A stretch of 64,000 bases of DNA from positions 754,570 to 818,569 of the forward strand of contig RPFO01000103.1 in the NCBI GenBank assembly GCA_009746045.1, written 5' to 3'. Positions 11,343 through 21,388 of the stretch are shown piece by piece. The DNA is from Mesostigma viride (Eukaryota > Streptophyta > Mesostigmatophyceae > Mesostigmatales > Mesostigmataceae). The position numbers and the translations under genes are program-made. Positions within the stretch are counted from its first letter, which is position 1. Each line of letters opens with the position of its first letter. The notes under the pieces are model-generated. The model saw nothing but the letters and a program-made list of their open reading frames with translations. It searched no databases and was not told where the DNA came from.

Positions 11343-11627
11343 GCTCCCGTTGGGGAGTCACTGATGAACGGATGGACGGACGGACGGACAGACGGACGGA
11401 CGGACGGACGGACGGACGGACGGACGGACGGACGGACGGACGGACGGACGGACGGACGGACGGACGGACGGACGGACGGACGGACGGACGGACGGACGGA
11501 CGGACGGACGGACGGACGGACGGACGGACGGACGGACGGACGGACGGACGGACGGACGGACGGACGGACGGACGGACGGACGGACGAACGAATGAATGAA
11601 TGAATGAATGAATGAATGAATGAATGA
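11343..11627 (+). repeat. Retroelement 3' end with (GGAC)n and (GAAT)n tail
   Basis: An AT-rich TTAATTAATTAAACTC stretch precedes GCTCCCGTTGGGGAGTCACT, the same block as at position 1. About 210 bp of nearly pure GGAC and then GAAT repeats follow. The minus-strand PSVR frame is only the repeat translated. The conserved block directly abutting a tetranucleotide array suggests the array grew from the element's tail. Confidence 0.7.
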
Positions 11628-12660
11628 CAATGTTTCTATGTTAATAGGTGACTGGGTGACTGGGAAACTGAGTGGCTATTATGTGAAGGACTACATGACC
11701 AGGTTACCAGAGATCGATTGAGTTTCTAGTTGACATGATTAGGTGACATGGTCACAAGGTGATGTGGCAAGGAAGCAATGTGCAGCCCTGCGTCCATGCT
11801 CGGAAAGTGGGCGGGACTTGGTCCCGCGATGTTGTCAAATCTGAAGTTGGGAAGCCGTTTCATTATATTTGGAAGCCGTTTCACCTTATATGCAGCTTTG
11901 TCTCAAACATCCTTGACTTACCCGCAGCGAGAAACTAAACAAGACGTCGAGCATTGCTTACTCGCGGCAGTCAGAAGTTTCTGGACGCTTACGTCCCTCA
12001 TCGCTAGAAGTACGGGTCACATATATCCAGTACGACGCAGCTATTCGGCGGGCATTGAGACTTGAGAGTAATGAAGGCAGCGGTGTCAAAAACCTTCATC
12101 GGATTAAGATCTCTGGCCTGCCAAGCCCCCTCATCCAATCTTGCTGTCGATCCACTGGCGAGTCCACAGGATGAATGCGGCTTTACACGACTTTAAATTG
12201 GCGAAGAAGCGACGTTCCGCGATAACAAAGGCCACCAAAAATCCCTACACCTCCTTAGCATCTTTAGGCTACCTACTCACAAGGGCCATTCTCGCTGGGT
12301 TTAATCACAGCGTCCGCCGCACTGGAGAGGGCCCACGTGCGGTTGTGCCAATGGGGGTGAAAACGCTGGCTTTTAGTTGCGCTGGCGGCCGGGCACTTGC
12401 GGGCATGGCGACAGGATTACACCATGTCTTCGTCCCTTCTACGCGTGGCTTCAAGATCAGCTGCATAACTAGAAGGTTACAAAGGTATGCGTAAGAACTA
12501 CCAGGTGATTTCGTGTTTCGTAATCATGAAGTTTGCCAATTATCACTTTCATAATTCATAATGACGTATTGGACAACCATTATATACTAGCTACGATGTT
12601 GACGTAGCCTAGCCTTTCGCTTTGCCTGCAAGACGTGATGATAAACAGAGCAATGAACAA
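11628..12660. other. Intergenic, no gene recognised
   Basis: An open frame at 12141-12494 has no recognisable domain, no splice context and ordinary composition, so I do not call it. A tandem GGAAGCCGTTTCA pair lies at about 11849-11885. Nothing else is evident. Confidence 0.4.
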
Positions 12661-12669
12661 TAAAGAAAG

Positions 12670-12791
12670 GGGCTTTTGACAGATCTGAAAAGTTAGGGCC
12701 CGAAAAATACAGATGGCTAGGCGTATATGCAGATCTGTTTTTTTATTCCAGATCTGTACGTAAACTCCGACGTAATGCCCTTACGTCTTCG
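12670..12791 (+). repeat. MULE left terminal inverted repeat
   Basis: This matches the reverse complement of 15985-16106 over 122 bp. It contains three CAGATCTG palindromes, which may be transposase binding sites. Confidence 0.9.
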
Positions 12792-14139
12792 AGACTCGTC
12801 CCAGGCCATGCATGCGGGCGGTGCGGCACAAATACCTGCAAATTAGCCAAAATTAGTCAGCCATGGTTTTAAAAGTAAGCTAATGGAATTTTAAGGCATG
12901 GTAAAACCAGTCCTGAAAAGCTAGCAGCCCAGTTGTATCGCGTGTAGACTGTTTGCTTTCTCGACATTTTGTTCGGACGCGAGTGCATTATCACGGGAAG
13001 CATTGCGATTGGTACGTGAAGCCTCTGCTCTATGACGGGAAGGCATCTGGCGTTGCTGCAACTGGAATCAGGCCAGTGCCATGTTCGGCACCGTGCACGC
13101 GGAAATAAGGCGCCGTCACGTTAGATAGCACTGCTGAGGACGAGCTGCGCCTGCCTGCTCATAGTTACCGAGTTTTTCTCGCATCGCACTGCATTATTGC
13201 TGGCCAGACTTTGCTGCCTTTATGCCCGACAGATTGGTTCACGAACCGTTTTAATTTGCTGCGTGCGTGGCTCCTGCCCTTCCATGGCAATGTTTGCAAT
13301 TTCGCACTTTTTCGTTGTGATTGTTGGCACATACTACACAGCCATGCACATGACATACTGCATGAAGGTCGCAAAGTTAGGTATAGTTTCTGCTTGTAAA
13401 TCCTGACGTTATTGCTTCACACACGCTTCCTTGCAATGAAGGCCCTGGCCGAAGCTCGTTGCTTGCCAAAGCCTTCCTGTGTTGAACAGCGGTTCTCAGT
13501 GGGCACATGAAAGAGACGTTGCCAGGCATTGTAAGATTTCCAACCACACGCTTGTCCTGTAACCATGCAATTCATTCCATTTGCGTTATGAAGCTGGCAG
13601 CTTGTGAGCCTGCAACCATTAATTGCAGTTTGGCACATGTTACAACAAGTAGGCTCCTTGAATTAAGGCTGCTTTCTCGCTTATTTTTGCTGATGCTACA
13701 GGCAACTTTGGACTTTACACGAACTTGAGTCCCACCCGCATCCAGCCCCCCCAATCATCCATCCACTCCGTCCCTACCCACCCAATTATACCACCGTCTT
13801 CCCGCCCACTCTTGAACTAATCAGCCCAACCCCCCAGCCCAAGACACAGGCAAATGCCCATGTAGCCACCCATGTGCGCGTGCGAAGAGACACTCAACTA
13901 GCTAGGCTGCATATACGTGCCATGGGGGCATAACAGGTGCATGGGCGCAGGTGCACATGCAGGCCCGCAGGCATGCACACAAGCAGGCAGGCAGGCTGAC
14001 AGATGGGTGGGCAGTAGGCGGGTGGCAGACATGCAGGCGGGCAGGCGGGAGGATGGGCAGAACGTTGGGTGGACAGGCGAGTAAGAAGGTCGTTGGGTCC
14101 AAGCAACCAGTTTATTGGTGATGGATTAATGTATGTGGC

Positions 14140-14960
14140 GCATGTGTGCAAGTCTGCCTGTGTTTGTGTGGGATTGTATGCATGTGCACGTGTGCTCGTG
14201 GGTGTGTGCACATTTGTGTGCATGTGTGTTCTGACGACGATGTGTGTGTTAGTGTGTGCGCATGTGTTAGCGTGCATGTGCGCACGTGGGTGTGTGCATG
14301 TGTGCATGTGTGCATGTGTGCATGTGTGCATGTGTGCATGTGTGCGTGTGTGCGTGTGTGCATGTGTGCATGTGTGCGTGTGTGCGTGTGTGCGTGTGTG
14401 CATGTGTGCGTGTGTGCGTGTGTGCGTGTGTGCATGTGTGCATGTGTGCGTGTGTGCGTGTGTGCGTGTGTGCGTGTGTGCGTGTGTGCGTGTGTGCGTG
14501 TGTGCATGTGTGCGTGTGTGCGTGTGTGCGTGTGTGCGTGTGTGCGTGTGTGCGTGTGTGCGTGTGTGCGTGTGTGCGTGTGTGCATGTGTGCGTGTGTG
14601 CGTGTGTGCGTGTGTGCATGTGTGCGTGTGTGCGTGTGTGCGTGTGTGCGTGTGTGCGTGTGTGCGTGTGTGCGTGTGTGCGTGTGTGCGTGTGTGCGTG
14701 TGTGCGTGTGTGCGTGTGTGCGTGTGTGCGTGTGTGCGTGTGTGCGTGTGTGCGTGTGTGCGTGTGTGCGTGTGTGCATGCGTGCATGTGTGCATGTGTG
14801 CATGTGTGCATGTGTGCATGTGTGTATGTGTGTGCGTGTGTGCATGTGTGTGTGAACATTTGTGTGCATGTGTAGTATGTGGGCGTGTGTGTGTGAACAT
14901 TTGTGTGCATGTGCAGTATGTGGGCGTGTGTGTGTGTGTGTGTGCATGTGTGTGTGCTGG
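14140..14960 (+). repeat. (GTGTGC)n microsatellite with GTGTGCAT variants
   Basis: About 800 bp of alternating purine-pyrimidine hexamers occupies the middle of the MULE. All long Cys-Val or His-Thr frames on both strands come from it. Alternating GT/GC tracts of this length can adopt Z-DNA. Confidence 0.95.
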
Positions 14961-15984
14961 GGGGTAGGATGGATAGGGAAAACAAAGAGTGAAAAATGCA
15001 AGGTGTGGGGGAGTTCAATGTTTCACCTCGCGGCAAAAGTCATTGTGCCTGCCGCGTGTATTGACAAGCAGCTGTGGGCACGGTTGCAGCAAGTGAGTAC
15101 ACGCCAAGGGCCTAGACGGTTCATGCACTAGCACACAGCCAGTGGGACGAAACATCTGCACATATAACTTGGGTTCATCAATTCTGCACATTACCGGCTT
15201 GGGTTCATCAACTGAATTCTGCACCTTACACTTGCATGGCTCATGGTTTCAATCGCTGCTCAATTGACAGAAAATGCACAGGCCATCAACATTCAGATAT
15301 GTTAATCCTGAAAAGTGACCTTCCACACCAGGAGAATGAAGGTCGATGCTGCTTTGACGCATGAGCCTAATCCACGTGCTCTCGGAGGTCTCCACCTCGG
15401 CACGAGCACCTGCAGGCGTCGTGGCTCGCTTACCTCAAGCAATATGCGCATGCTGAAAGCTACCGGGGTCTATGCAGAGTTACATTATCGGCCCGGACAA
15501 AGCACATCTTAAACCTTTCTCGGCAACGAAGCTCTGAGCAGCGCTATATTGTCGTGGCCGGACTTCAATGTCGCCATTAAAATGTCAAAAGCTGTTTGAT
15601 TCGTCCAAGGAAAATGCGTGCATGGTAGACAGACAATAAGATACCAGGGCGTATAGACATGACAAGCAACTGCTTAGATGGCGCTCCTCGCGTTTTCCCT
15701 CGACTCAGTTCGTAATGGCGCCTAATCCAATGCAGCAAATGCACATGGGTGTGACCAGAATACAGAGCCTAGTGCACGCGGCAATATTGTTTGGTCTGTC
15801 GCACAATTGCTGGTGTTTGCAATTATTCTGCTCGCTCAGATGCAGGATTAACTTCGGCTTGATTTCTTAATTACCCTCGTGTGCAGGTCATACGGCTGAC
15901 ATTCCTCTAGCTTTCGTACAGTAGCCATGGCTGAATTTTGCTTCCAGGTACTGAACAAGTGAACACGGCCTGCACCTCGACCCC

Positions 15985-16106
15985 CGAAGACGTAAAGGCA
16001 TTACGTCGGAGTTTACGTACAGATCTGGAATAAAAAAACAGATCTGCATATACGCCTAGCCATCTGTATTTTTCGGGCCCTAACTTTACAGATCTGTCAA
16101 AAGCCC
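15985..16106 (-). repeat. MULE right terminal inverted repeat
   Basis: This is the inverted partner of 12670-12791. The 9-bp target copy TAAAGAAAG follows at 16107-16115. Confidence 0.9.
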
Positions 16107-16548
16107 TAAAGAAAGATTCTCTCCTCGGCGGTAAGAAAACACAGGTATCTTGTCCGTCACGGCTCAGATTGTCAGCATGCCTTACCAATAAGGAAATGCC
16201 ATCTGTTCGAATCCGAAAACCTTTTCACACCCTTTTTGCAACTTTTGCACACGTGTAGGGACACGTGTAAGAAGCTCCAAAGTCCTTTCCCTGATCGCTT
16301 CCGCGTGCATACGATATCGATTTTCCGCCCGACCAATTCCATGCCAGGCCAGGCTAAAATAAAGGCCGGCCGCATTTCGCAAAGCACGTCACACGAAAGA
16401 CGGAATTCCCCAGCGTGTGAACACTGACTGACGGACGTAAGAAGGACGCCCACGGCGCAAGAGCCCACGATTACCAGTCGCGCGCAAACCCAATGGTATT
16501 TGTAGTAGTAATTGTAAGTAGTACATGGTAATTGTAGTCTCATCGCAG

Positions 16549-19102
16549 ATGACAACCTCGTCATTGAGGCGGCCACAGGCCGGCCTCGTATGTCTGGCGT
16601 TCGGCCTGCTGCTATCTGTGAGCGTGCACGCGCAGCAGCAGTCGGTCCTGCCTCCCGGACTAGCCGATTTAGAGGACGAGCTCTTCAAGTTTTTCAGGGC
16701 GCGGGCCCCCATAGCTGCGTCGGCGATCCGGCTGGGATTCCACCTTGCTGGGACCTACAACGCCAACGACGGGACCGGCGGCACCAATGGAGGACGCCTC
16801 AACTTCGACGACCCCAACAACAACGGTCTCCGACCCCTCAACGAGGGTATGCTGCAGGTGAGTGTCCAAGATGAGCTCTCAGCATCGCCCTGCTTTCGAT
16901 CTTCTGGCTTACATCGCCTTCCACCGGCCTTTTCTTTTCCTGCTCTAGGACCACGTGGTATCATTCTTACGACTCGAATGTAATCTGCTGCTCTAGGACC
17001 ACGTGGCATCATTCTTACGACTCGAATGTCCATCCTTTTCCCCGGCTGTCCCCCCTGGACAATCCCATTCGCAGTTCCACACCAACTACCCCGAGCTCAG
17101 CTTCCCCGACCTGCAGACGGCCGCGGCCGTCGTGGCGGTCCGCAGCCTTGGCGGGCCCATCGTGGAGTGGTGCCCAGGCCGCGCAGAGCCGGCGGCCGAG
17201 CCGCCGTTGGTCGGTCTCTTCCCTGAGGCGGTCATCCCCAACGACCCGCAGCTCCCCCATGCCGCGACCGCGGCCCACGTGAGGGAGACTTTCACCCGCA
17301 TGGGGCTGACGACCCAGGAGACCGTCGCCCTCATCGGCGCGCACACGGTGGGCCGCATGCGTGTCCAGAACTCGGGCTACCAGGGCACCTGGGTGCGTAC
17401 CGACATGGCCTTCAACAACGAGTTCTTTGTGGCCCTGCGCAACCGTGCGTGGCGCCAGATCACAGTCGTGAACCCCGCGGACGGCAGCACCAAGTTCCAG
17501 TACCACAACGGCCCTGCCAACTCCCCATTCAACATGCTCCCCTCGGACATGTCCCTGCTCGACGGCGACGCCTCGGCCGATGGCTTCCAGCACTTTGTGG
17601 ACCTGTACGCGGCGGACGAGGCGGCGTGGCAGGCCGACTTTGCGGCCGCGTTCGCAAAGATCCTGCGCTTTGGCGACTGGGACTGCAGTGACGCGTTCGA
17701 TGCCCCGCCGCCGTGCCAGCCCCTCCAGCTGACCCGTCTTCACTCGGAGCCATTCATGCTCCGTCCCTTGGACGCCTCTGCGGCCGACGCGACCGTCCTC
17801 GTGCGCATTCGCGGCCTGCTCACCACGGAGGACTGCGGCCCCGAGGAGGGGGAGGCCACCGCGACCGAGGAGGTCGGCACGGCCACTGGTAGAGAGGGGA
17901 CTGCCGCGGGGGCCGCAAGCGTGACGGAGGAAGCAGTCACCACGGCGGAGGAGGGAGGGGAGGAGGAAGGAACCGCCCGCAGACGTCTGCTGCAAGGGGG
18001 CGGGCGGCCCAGGCCAGGCCAGCAAGGGGGGGCCCAAATGCGGCCGGGCCAGATGGGGCCGGGCCAGATGGGGCCGGGCCAGATGGGGCCGGGCCAGATG
18101 GGGCCGGGTCAGCCCATGCCTGACCAACCTCGCCCTGACCAGCCCAGGCCCGATGGGCCCGGTCCTGACCACCCCGATGGCCCACGCCCGGATCAGCCCA
18201 GGCCTGACCAACCTCGCCCTGACCAGCCCAGGCCCGATCACCCCGATGGCCCGGATGGCCCGGATGGCCCACGCCCGGATGGCCCAGACCACCCAGACAT
18301 GCCGCGGCCCGATGGCCCCAAGCCCGGGGAAGGCCCCCGCCCGGGCCCCGTTCCGAGCGTGGCCGACATTGTGTTTGCCGAGAACTGCCTCGTCGACAGC
18401 GTGAGCAGCGCCGAGGGGGTCGACATGACCGGCAAAGCGGAGGTGATCCCTCCGGTTCCTGGGGAGTTCAGCCCGCTGCAGGTGCGCCTGCGCTCGGTGG
18501 TCGGTGCGGGCGAGGCGCCCTACTACGACATCGTCGTGACTTGTCTCCACCCGGTCGACGGGTCGGTCTGGATCACGCGCGTGCTGCGCGTAAACGTGGG
18601 TCCTGGGACGCCGCCGCCGAATGGTGGGATCCTGGGCCCTCAGGAGGATGGCGGTGGGGAGGCCGGCGTCGCGGCCGCAATGATGGGCGACCAGGGTGCG
18701 GACCAGGGGGACGCGATGCCTGAGTTCATGGGCAGCCGTGACGGTGGGGATGATTCTGGAGGACATCACCACGGTGACGGCGGGGGGGGCGTCAAGGTGG
18801 CGATTGCCGCCAGCTGTGCGGGGGTCGGCATTGCGGCGGTGGCGGTTCTGGCGGTGGTCACTGTCCGCCGCAGGAACCGCGCCCGCATGGCCGCTGATGT
18901 GGGGGCATCCGAATCGGGGAGGGGCATTCGGGAGCTGAGCGCCGATGACGTGGCGGTGAAGCTCGGTGGTGCGGGAATTGGGGGCCAGGGCAAGCTGGTC
19001 TCGCACCCCATGTGCACGACGGTTGTCGTGGGTTTGCCGGCTATGGATGGGGAGGGGATCAGCCGCGGCACAGCGATCGTGATCGCACAGCCGGTGGTGT
19101 GA
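16549..19102 (+). CDS. Membrane-anchored class I-like heme peroxidase 1
   Basis: Two exons, 16549-16857 and 17075-19102, join in phase 0 with GT-AG ends to give 778 aa. Order: signal peptide (residues 1-28, ending VHA-QQQ), peroxidase domain (about 35-330), Thr/Glu-rich linker, Pro-rich stalk with GPGQM and RPDQP repeats (about 410-525), a small conserved domain, one membrane segment (about 675-698) and a basic RRRNR cytosolic stop. The distal side has RLGFH (Arg61, His65) with Phe where ascorbate peroxidase has Trp. The proximal side has His193 and, 16 residues later, the Trp typical of ascorbate and cytochrome c peroxidases. It probably reduces hydrogen peroxide at the cell surface or in the wall. 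The electron donor cannot be read from sequence. The start is the ATG directly before the signal peptide. An in-frame ATG at 16525 would spoil the signal peptide. Its paralogue is at 40967-43313. Confidence 0.88.
16944..17027 (+). repeat. Tandem duplication in peroxidase 1 intron
   Basis: A block starting GCTCTAGGACCACGTGG and running through CATTCTTACGACTCGAATGT occurs twice, 47 bp apart, inside the single intron. Paralogue 2 lacks it. Confidence 0.9.
18040..18310 (+). repeat. Coding minisatellites of the peroxidase 1 stalk
   Basis: Five copies of a 15-bp unit (ATGGGGCCGGGCCAG) encode GPGQM repeats. These are followed by shuffled RPDQP and HPDGP units. All copies keep the frame, so stalk length can change without breaking the protein. 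Confidence 0.9.
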
Positions 19103-19714
19103 TTGGTCAATCCGTAAGTTCGTCACCGAGCCGGTTGCACATGCGATGGCTCATTAAACAGTTACATTCATTGCGAAGACGGCGGTGTGTTTATTTGCTC
19201 AATCGGCTGTTTATTTTGTTAAAGAGCTCTTTGAGCAGGCTGCTTGGTTAGCTAGACAGTTGGTGGTGCTTGCGTGGAGATGGCGATGTGGCCGCCTGAG
19301 CTGAGGGATCTTCTCCAGTACACTTAATTTTTAGGTTGGCCTGCATGGTTCGCTGGGAGGTGACTTTTTGACTTTTTGTTGATGGGCCAATTTGTTGTTT
19401 TCTTAATTGATTAGCATGCATGGCAAGAGTAGGTTAGCAGAATCTTGAAACGCCGACTGCTATCTTACGTAGCATCTTCAAAACCTTTTGCTTGGGTGAC
19501 ACTGCTGCTGGCAACTGGTGCCATGCCGTGTTTGGCGGCCCTGTGGCGCCTGTATGTGAGTGGCAGAAAGTTTAACTAGCTCCTTAGGATTACACTGTAT
19601 TATATCAATTGGCCTGCAAGCTATTTTTTTCTCCAATATATCTCGATCATGCTAAAGACGTTACATTTCAATACAACCAATTCTTAACGAATTAACGCAT
19701 ATCAATTAATTAAC
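19103..19714. other. 3' flank of peroxidase 1, no gene seen
   Basis: AT-rich flank with no recognisable gene or polyadenylation motif. TTAATTAATTAACACGTG at the right edge marks the beginning of the next retroelement fragment. Confidence 0.4.
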
Positions 19715-19717
19715 ACG

Positions 19718-19950
19718 TGCTGCCGCTGCCCGGGGGTCACGGAGTATTAACCCCCATGGATGGATGGATGGACGAACAATCCTATACCTGGACGCTGGAC
19801 GATGACCTGACCCCCGCTCAGCAGCAGCAGCGACGCGACCTGTGGCGGGAATACCTCCGCCACAAGCAGGATCCCCAGAAGCCCAAGGTGTACTGGAGGG
19901 GCGGGGACCTGGTGATCAACCACAAGATGTGGACGCCCTCTGCGGGCTAG
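19718..19950 (+). pseudogene. L1-type ORF1 fragment (C-terminal part)
   Basis: A retroelement end motif (GGGGTCACGGAGTATTAACC and GATGG units) is followed by an open frame. From WTLDDDLTPAQQQQRRD to YWRGGDLVINHKMW it closely resembles the last 55 residues of the ORF1 protein at 21867-22907. The Pro-Ala-Gln block after the RNA-binding domain matches the C-terminal domain of L1-type ORF1 proteins. The N-terminal three quarters are missing. Confidence 0.65.
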
Positions 19951-20010
19951 AATAGCCCTAGCTTGAATCATCGGTACGTAGTCACTGCCGTCATGGAGGC
20001 CATGCCTAGA

Positions 20011-20165
20011 ATCAAGGAGACAACCAGCACAGGCCAGAAATCGGGAGAATCCGGACCATGGTAGCTCGAGCCTGCCGTTATCTTGTCCGCGTGTTCGAGT
20101 CGTTCAGGATGCTGAAGATGAATGGTGATGGAAATGTGTATCCTTGTGCATTGAAATTATGGCTG
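20011..20165 (+). repeat. SINE-like dispersed repeat, copy 1
   Basis: It starts ATCAAGGAGACAACCAGC and continues CAGGCCAGAAATCGGGAG. A TAGCTCGAGCCTG block is followed about 32 nt later by GTTCGAGTC, which resembles the A and B boxes of a tRNA-type promoter. Related copies are at 32190-32360 (-), 37577-37670 (+, partly doubled) and 54036-54071 (-). tRNA-derived SINE identity is an inference. Confidence 0.5.
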
Positions 20166-20568
20166 GCTTACGTGTAGAGCGACTAGATGACCTAGACGGT
20201 GGGGCCGGAAACAGCATGCTTGATCAGGGCGTGTGTTTCGAGCCGAACTGGCCGGGAGTGTCTAGTGGTGAGCACCATTGCTGCGATCGCTCTCCCACCA
20301 TTTACGAGGAAATACCCGCAAATGGAAAACCACTGAAAAGGTCTAGCTAGTCAGTCATCACGTTAGCCATGCCATGATTCCAAACGTCCAAGAACTGCAC
20401 ACGGTGCAAAGGCAAAAAGCCGGAGGACAGCACTTTCAAATGTGCGGCGGGAACCAAAAGCCCGCGGATGCCAGAAAACATCGTGTTGCTGCAGCGACGC
20501 GACAATGTGGACAACGAATCCAGTGCCAAGCTCGGAAGGGCCGCAAAGGAGATCTGGCATCACAGGGT

Positions 20569-21047
20569 TCAGATGTGCGGAGATATTATGCGATCCAGCC
20601 GGTCCACGACCTGTTTGTAGAGCTTGTGCCAAGGGGCAGCACCGAACAGATGTGGGTGACGTTGCAAAAAACACCGGACTTGACGGAGCATAATGTCTCG
20701 GTCATAGTCTTTGACCAATAAACGATGCAAGAGTTCAACAAGAGTCGTGATGAAATCGACACGATAAGAACAAAGACGGGAAAAACGATGTAACTGAGAA
20801 AGAACAACACCGTATTTTGCTGTGTGGGAAAGGAGACTGTGAATATCGGGGTAACGAATAAAAGGAATTTGCTGGTATTTAGGATCCTTGCGCTTATCAT
20901 AGACAGCCGTACTCCAGCCCTTCTTGTTAAAGGTAATGTTAAGATCGAGGTAATTGCAATGAGTATCCTCCGACGTGAGCTTTAATGTGAGGGACGCTTG
21001 CGGGTAGATGCCAGGCAGACGGCAGCGGTGATGTACAAATGGGTTGC
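20569..21047 (-). pseudogene. Reverse transcriptase C-terminal fragment
   Basis: An open frame without an ATG near its beginning reads NYLDLNITF, then VYDKRKDPKYQQIPFIRYP, then KYGVVLSQLHRFSRLC, ending FGAPWHKLY and a stop. The LDL-x-I strand, the YDKR-x-D block and the SQLHRF helix form a recognisable pattern of reverse transcriptases of uncharacterised algal and protist retroelements. I cannot decide whether it is Penelope-like or DIRS-like. The palm domain with the catalytic aspartates is missing. Confidence 0.55.
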
Positions 21048-21388
21048 GAAATCAGGGTTGTCGAAAGCATGCCTAGAATGTTTGCCTAGCCTTGCTATAA
21101 ACCATACCTAGTCACGTGCACCGCTAACGCACAGTACACAACCAGCCATAGCCTTAGCTTGTACAGCCGCCATGCTACGTTACTACTGGCTATGCTTCGC
21201 TTACTTGCCCACGCCCCTTGTTATGATATGCTCATGCGGGTCTTATTGCACCCACAGAACTTGACGGATCGTCTATCGTGTCCGATTGCTGCTGTGGCAT
21301 GCCTCTGGCATGAAGGAGAAAGGGGGTCTCTGCCCTTTCCAGTCCCTGTTGTCAGCACATACGTACAGGGACTAAACGCACTCCGGTG

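Larger units (their letters stand above)
12670..16106. mobile_element. Non-autonomous Mutator-like element (MULE), 3437 bp
   Basis: Inverted repeats of 122 bp (12670-12791 and 15985-16106) begin GGGCTTTTGACAGATCTG and differ at only a few positions. The element is flanked by an identical 9-bp direct repeat TAAAGAAAG at 12661-12669 and 16107-16115. Long inverted repeats plus a 9-bp target duplication are hallmarks of the Mutator superfamily. No transposase frame is visible. The interior holds a large GTGTGC microsatellite and otherwise unrecognised DNA, so it must have been moved in trans. Its right end lies 433 bp upstream of the start codon of peroxidase 1. Confidence 0.88.

Noticed and set aside
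11358-11630. PSVR-repeat protein
   Set aside because: It is a translation of the GGAC tetranucleotide array.
12141-12494. 117-aa open frame
   Set aside because: No domain, splice context or composition bias supporting a gene.
13894-15036. Long His-Thr and Cys-Val frames on both strands
   Set aside because: They are translations of the GTGTGC microsatellite in the MULE.
17015-19126. 703-aa open frame antisense to peroxidase 1
   Set aside because: It is a shadow of GC-rich codons on the other strand. It has no domain, and the sense strand has a full peroxidase with splice sites.
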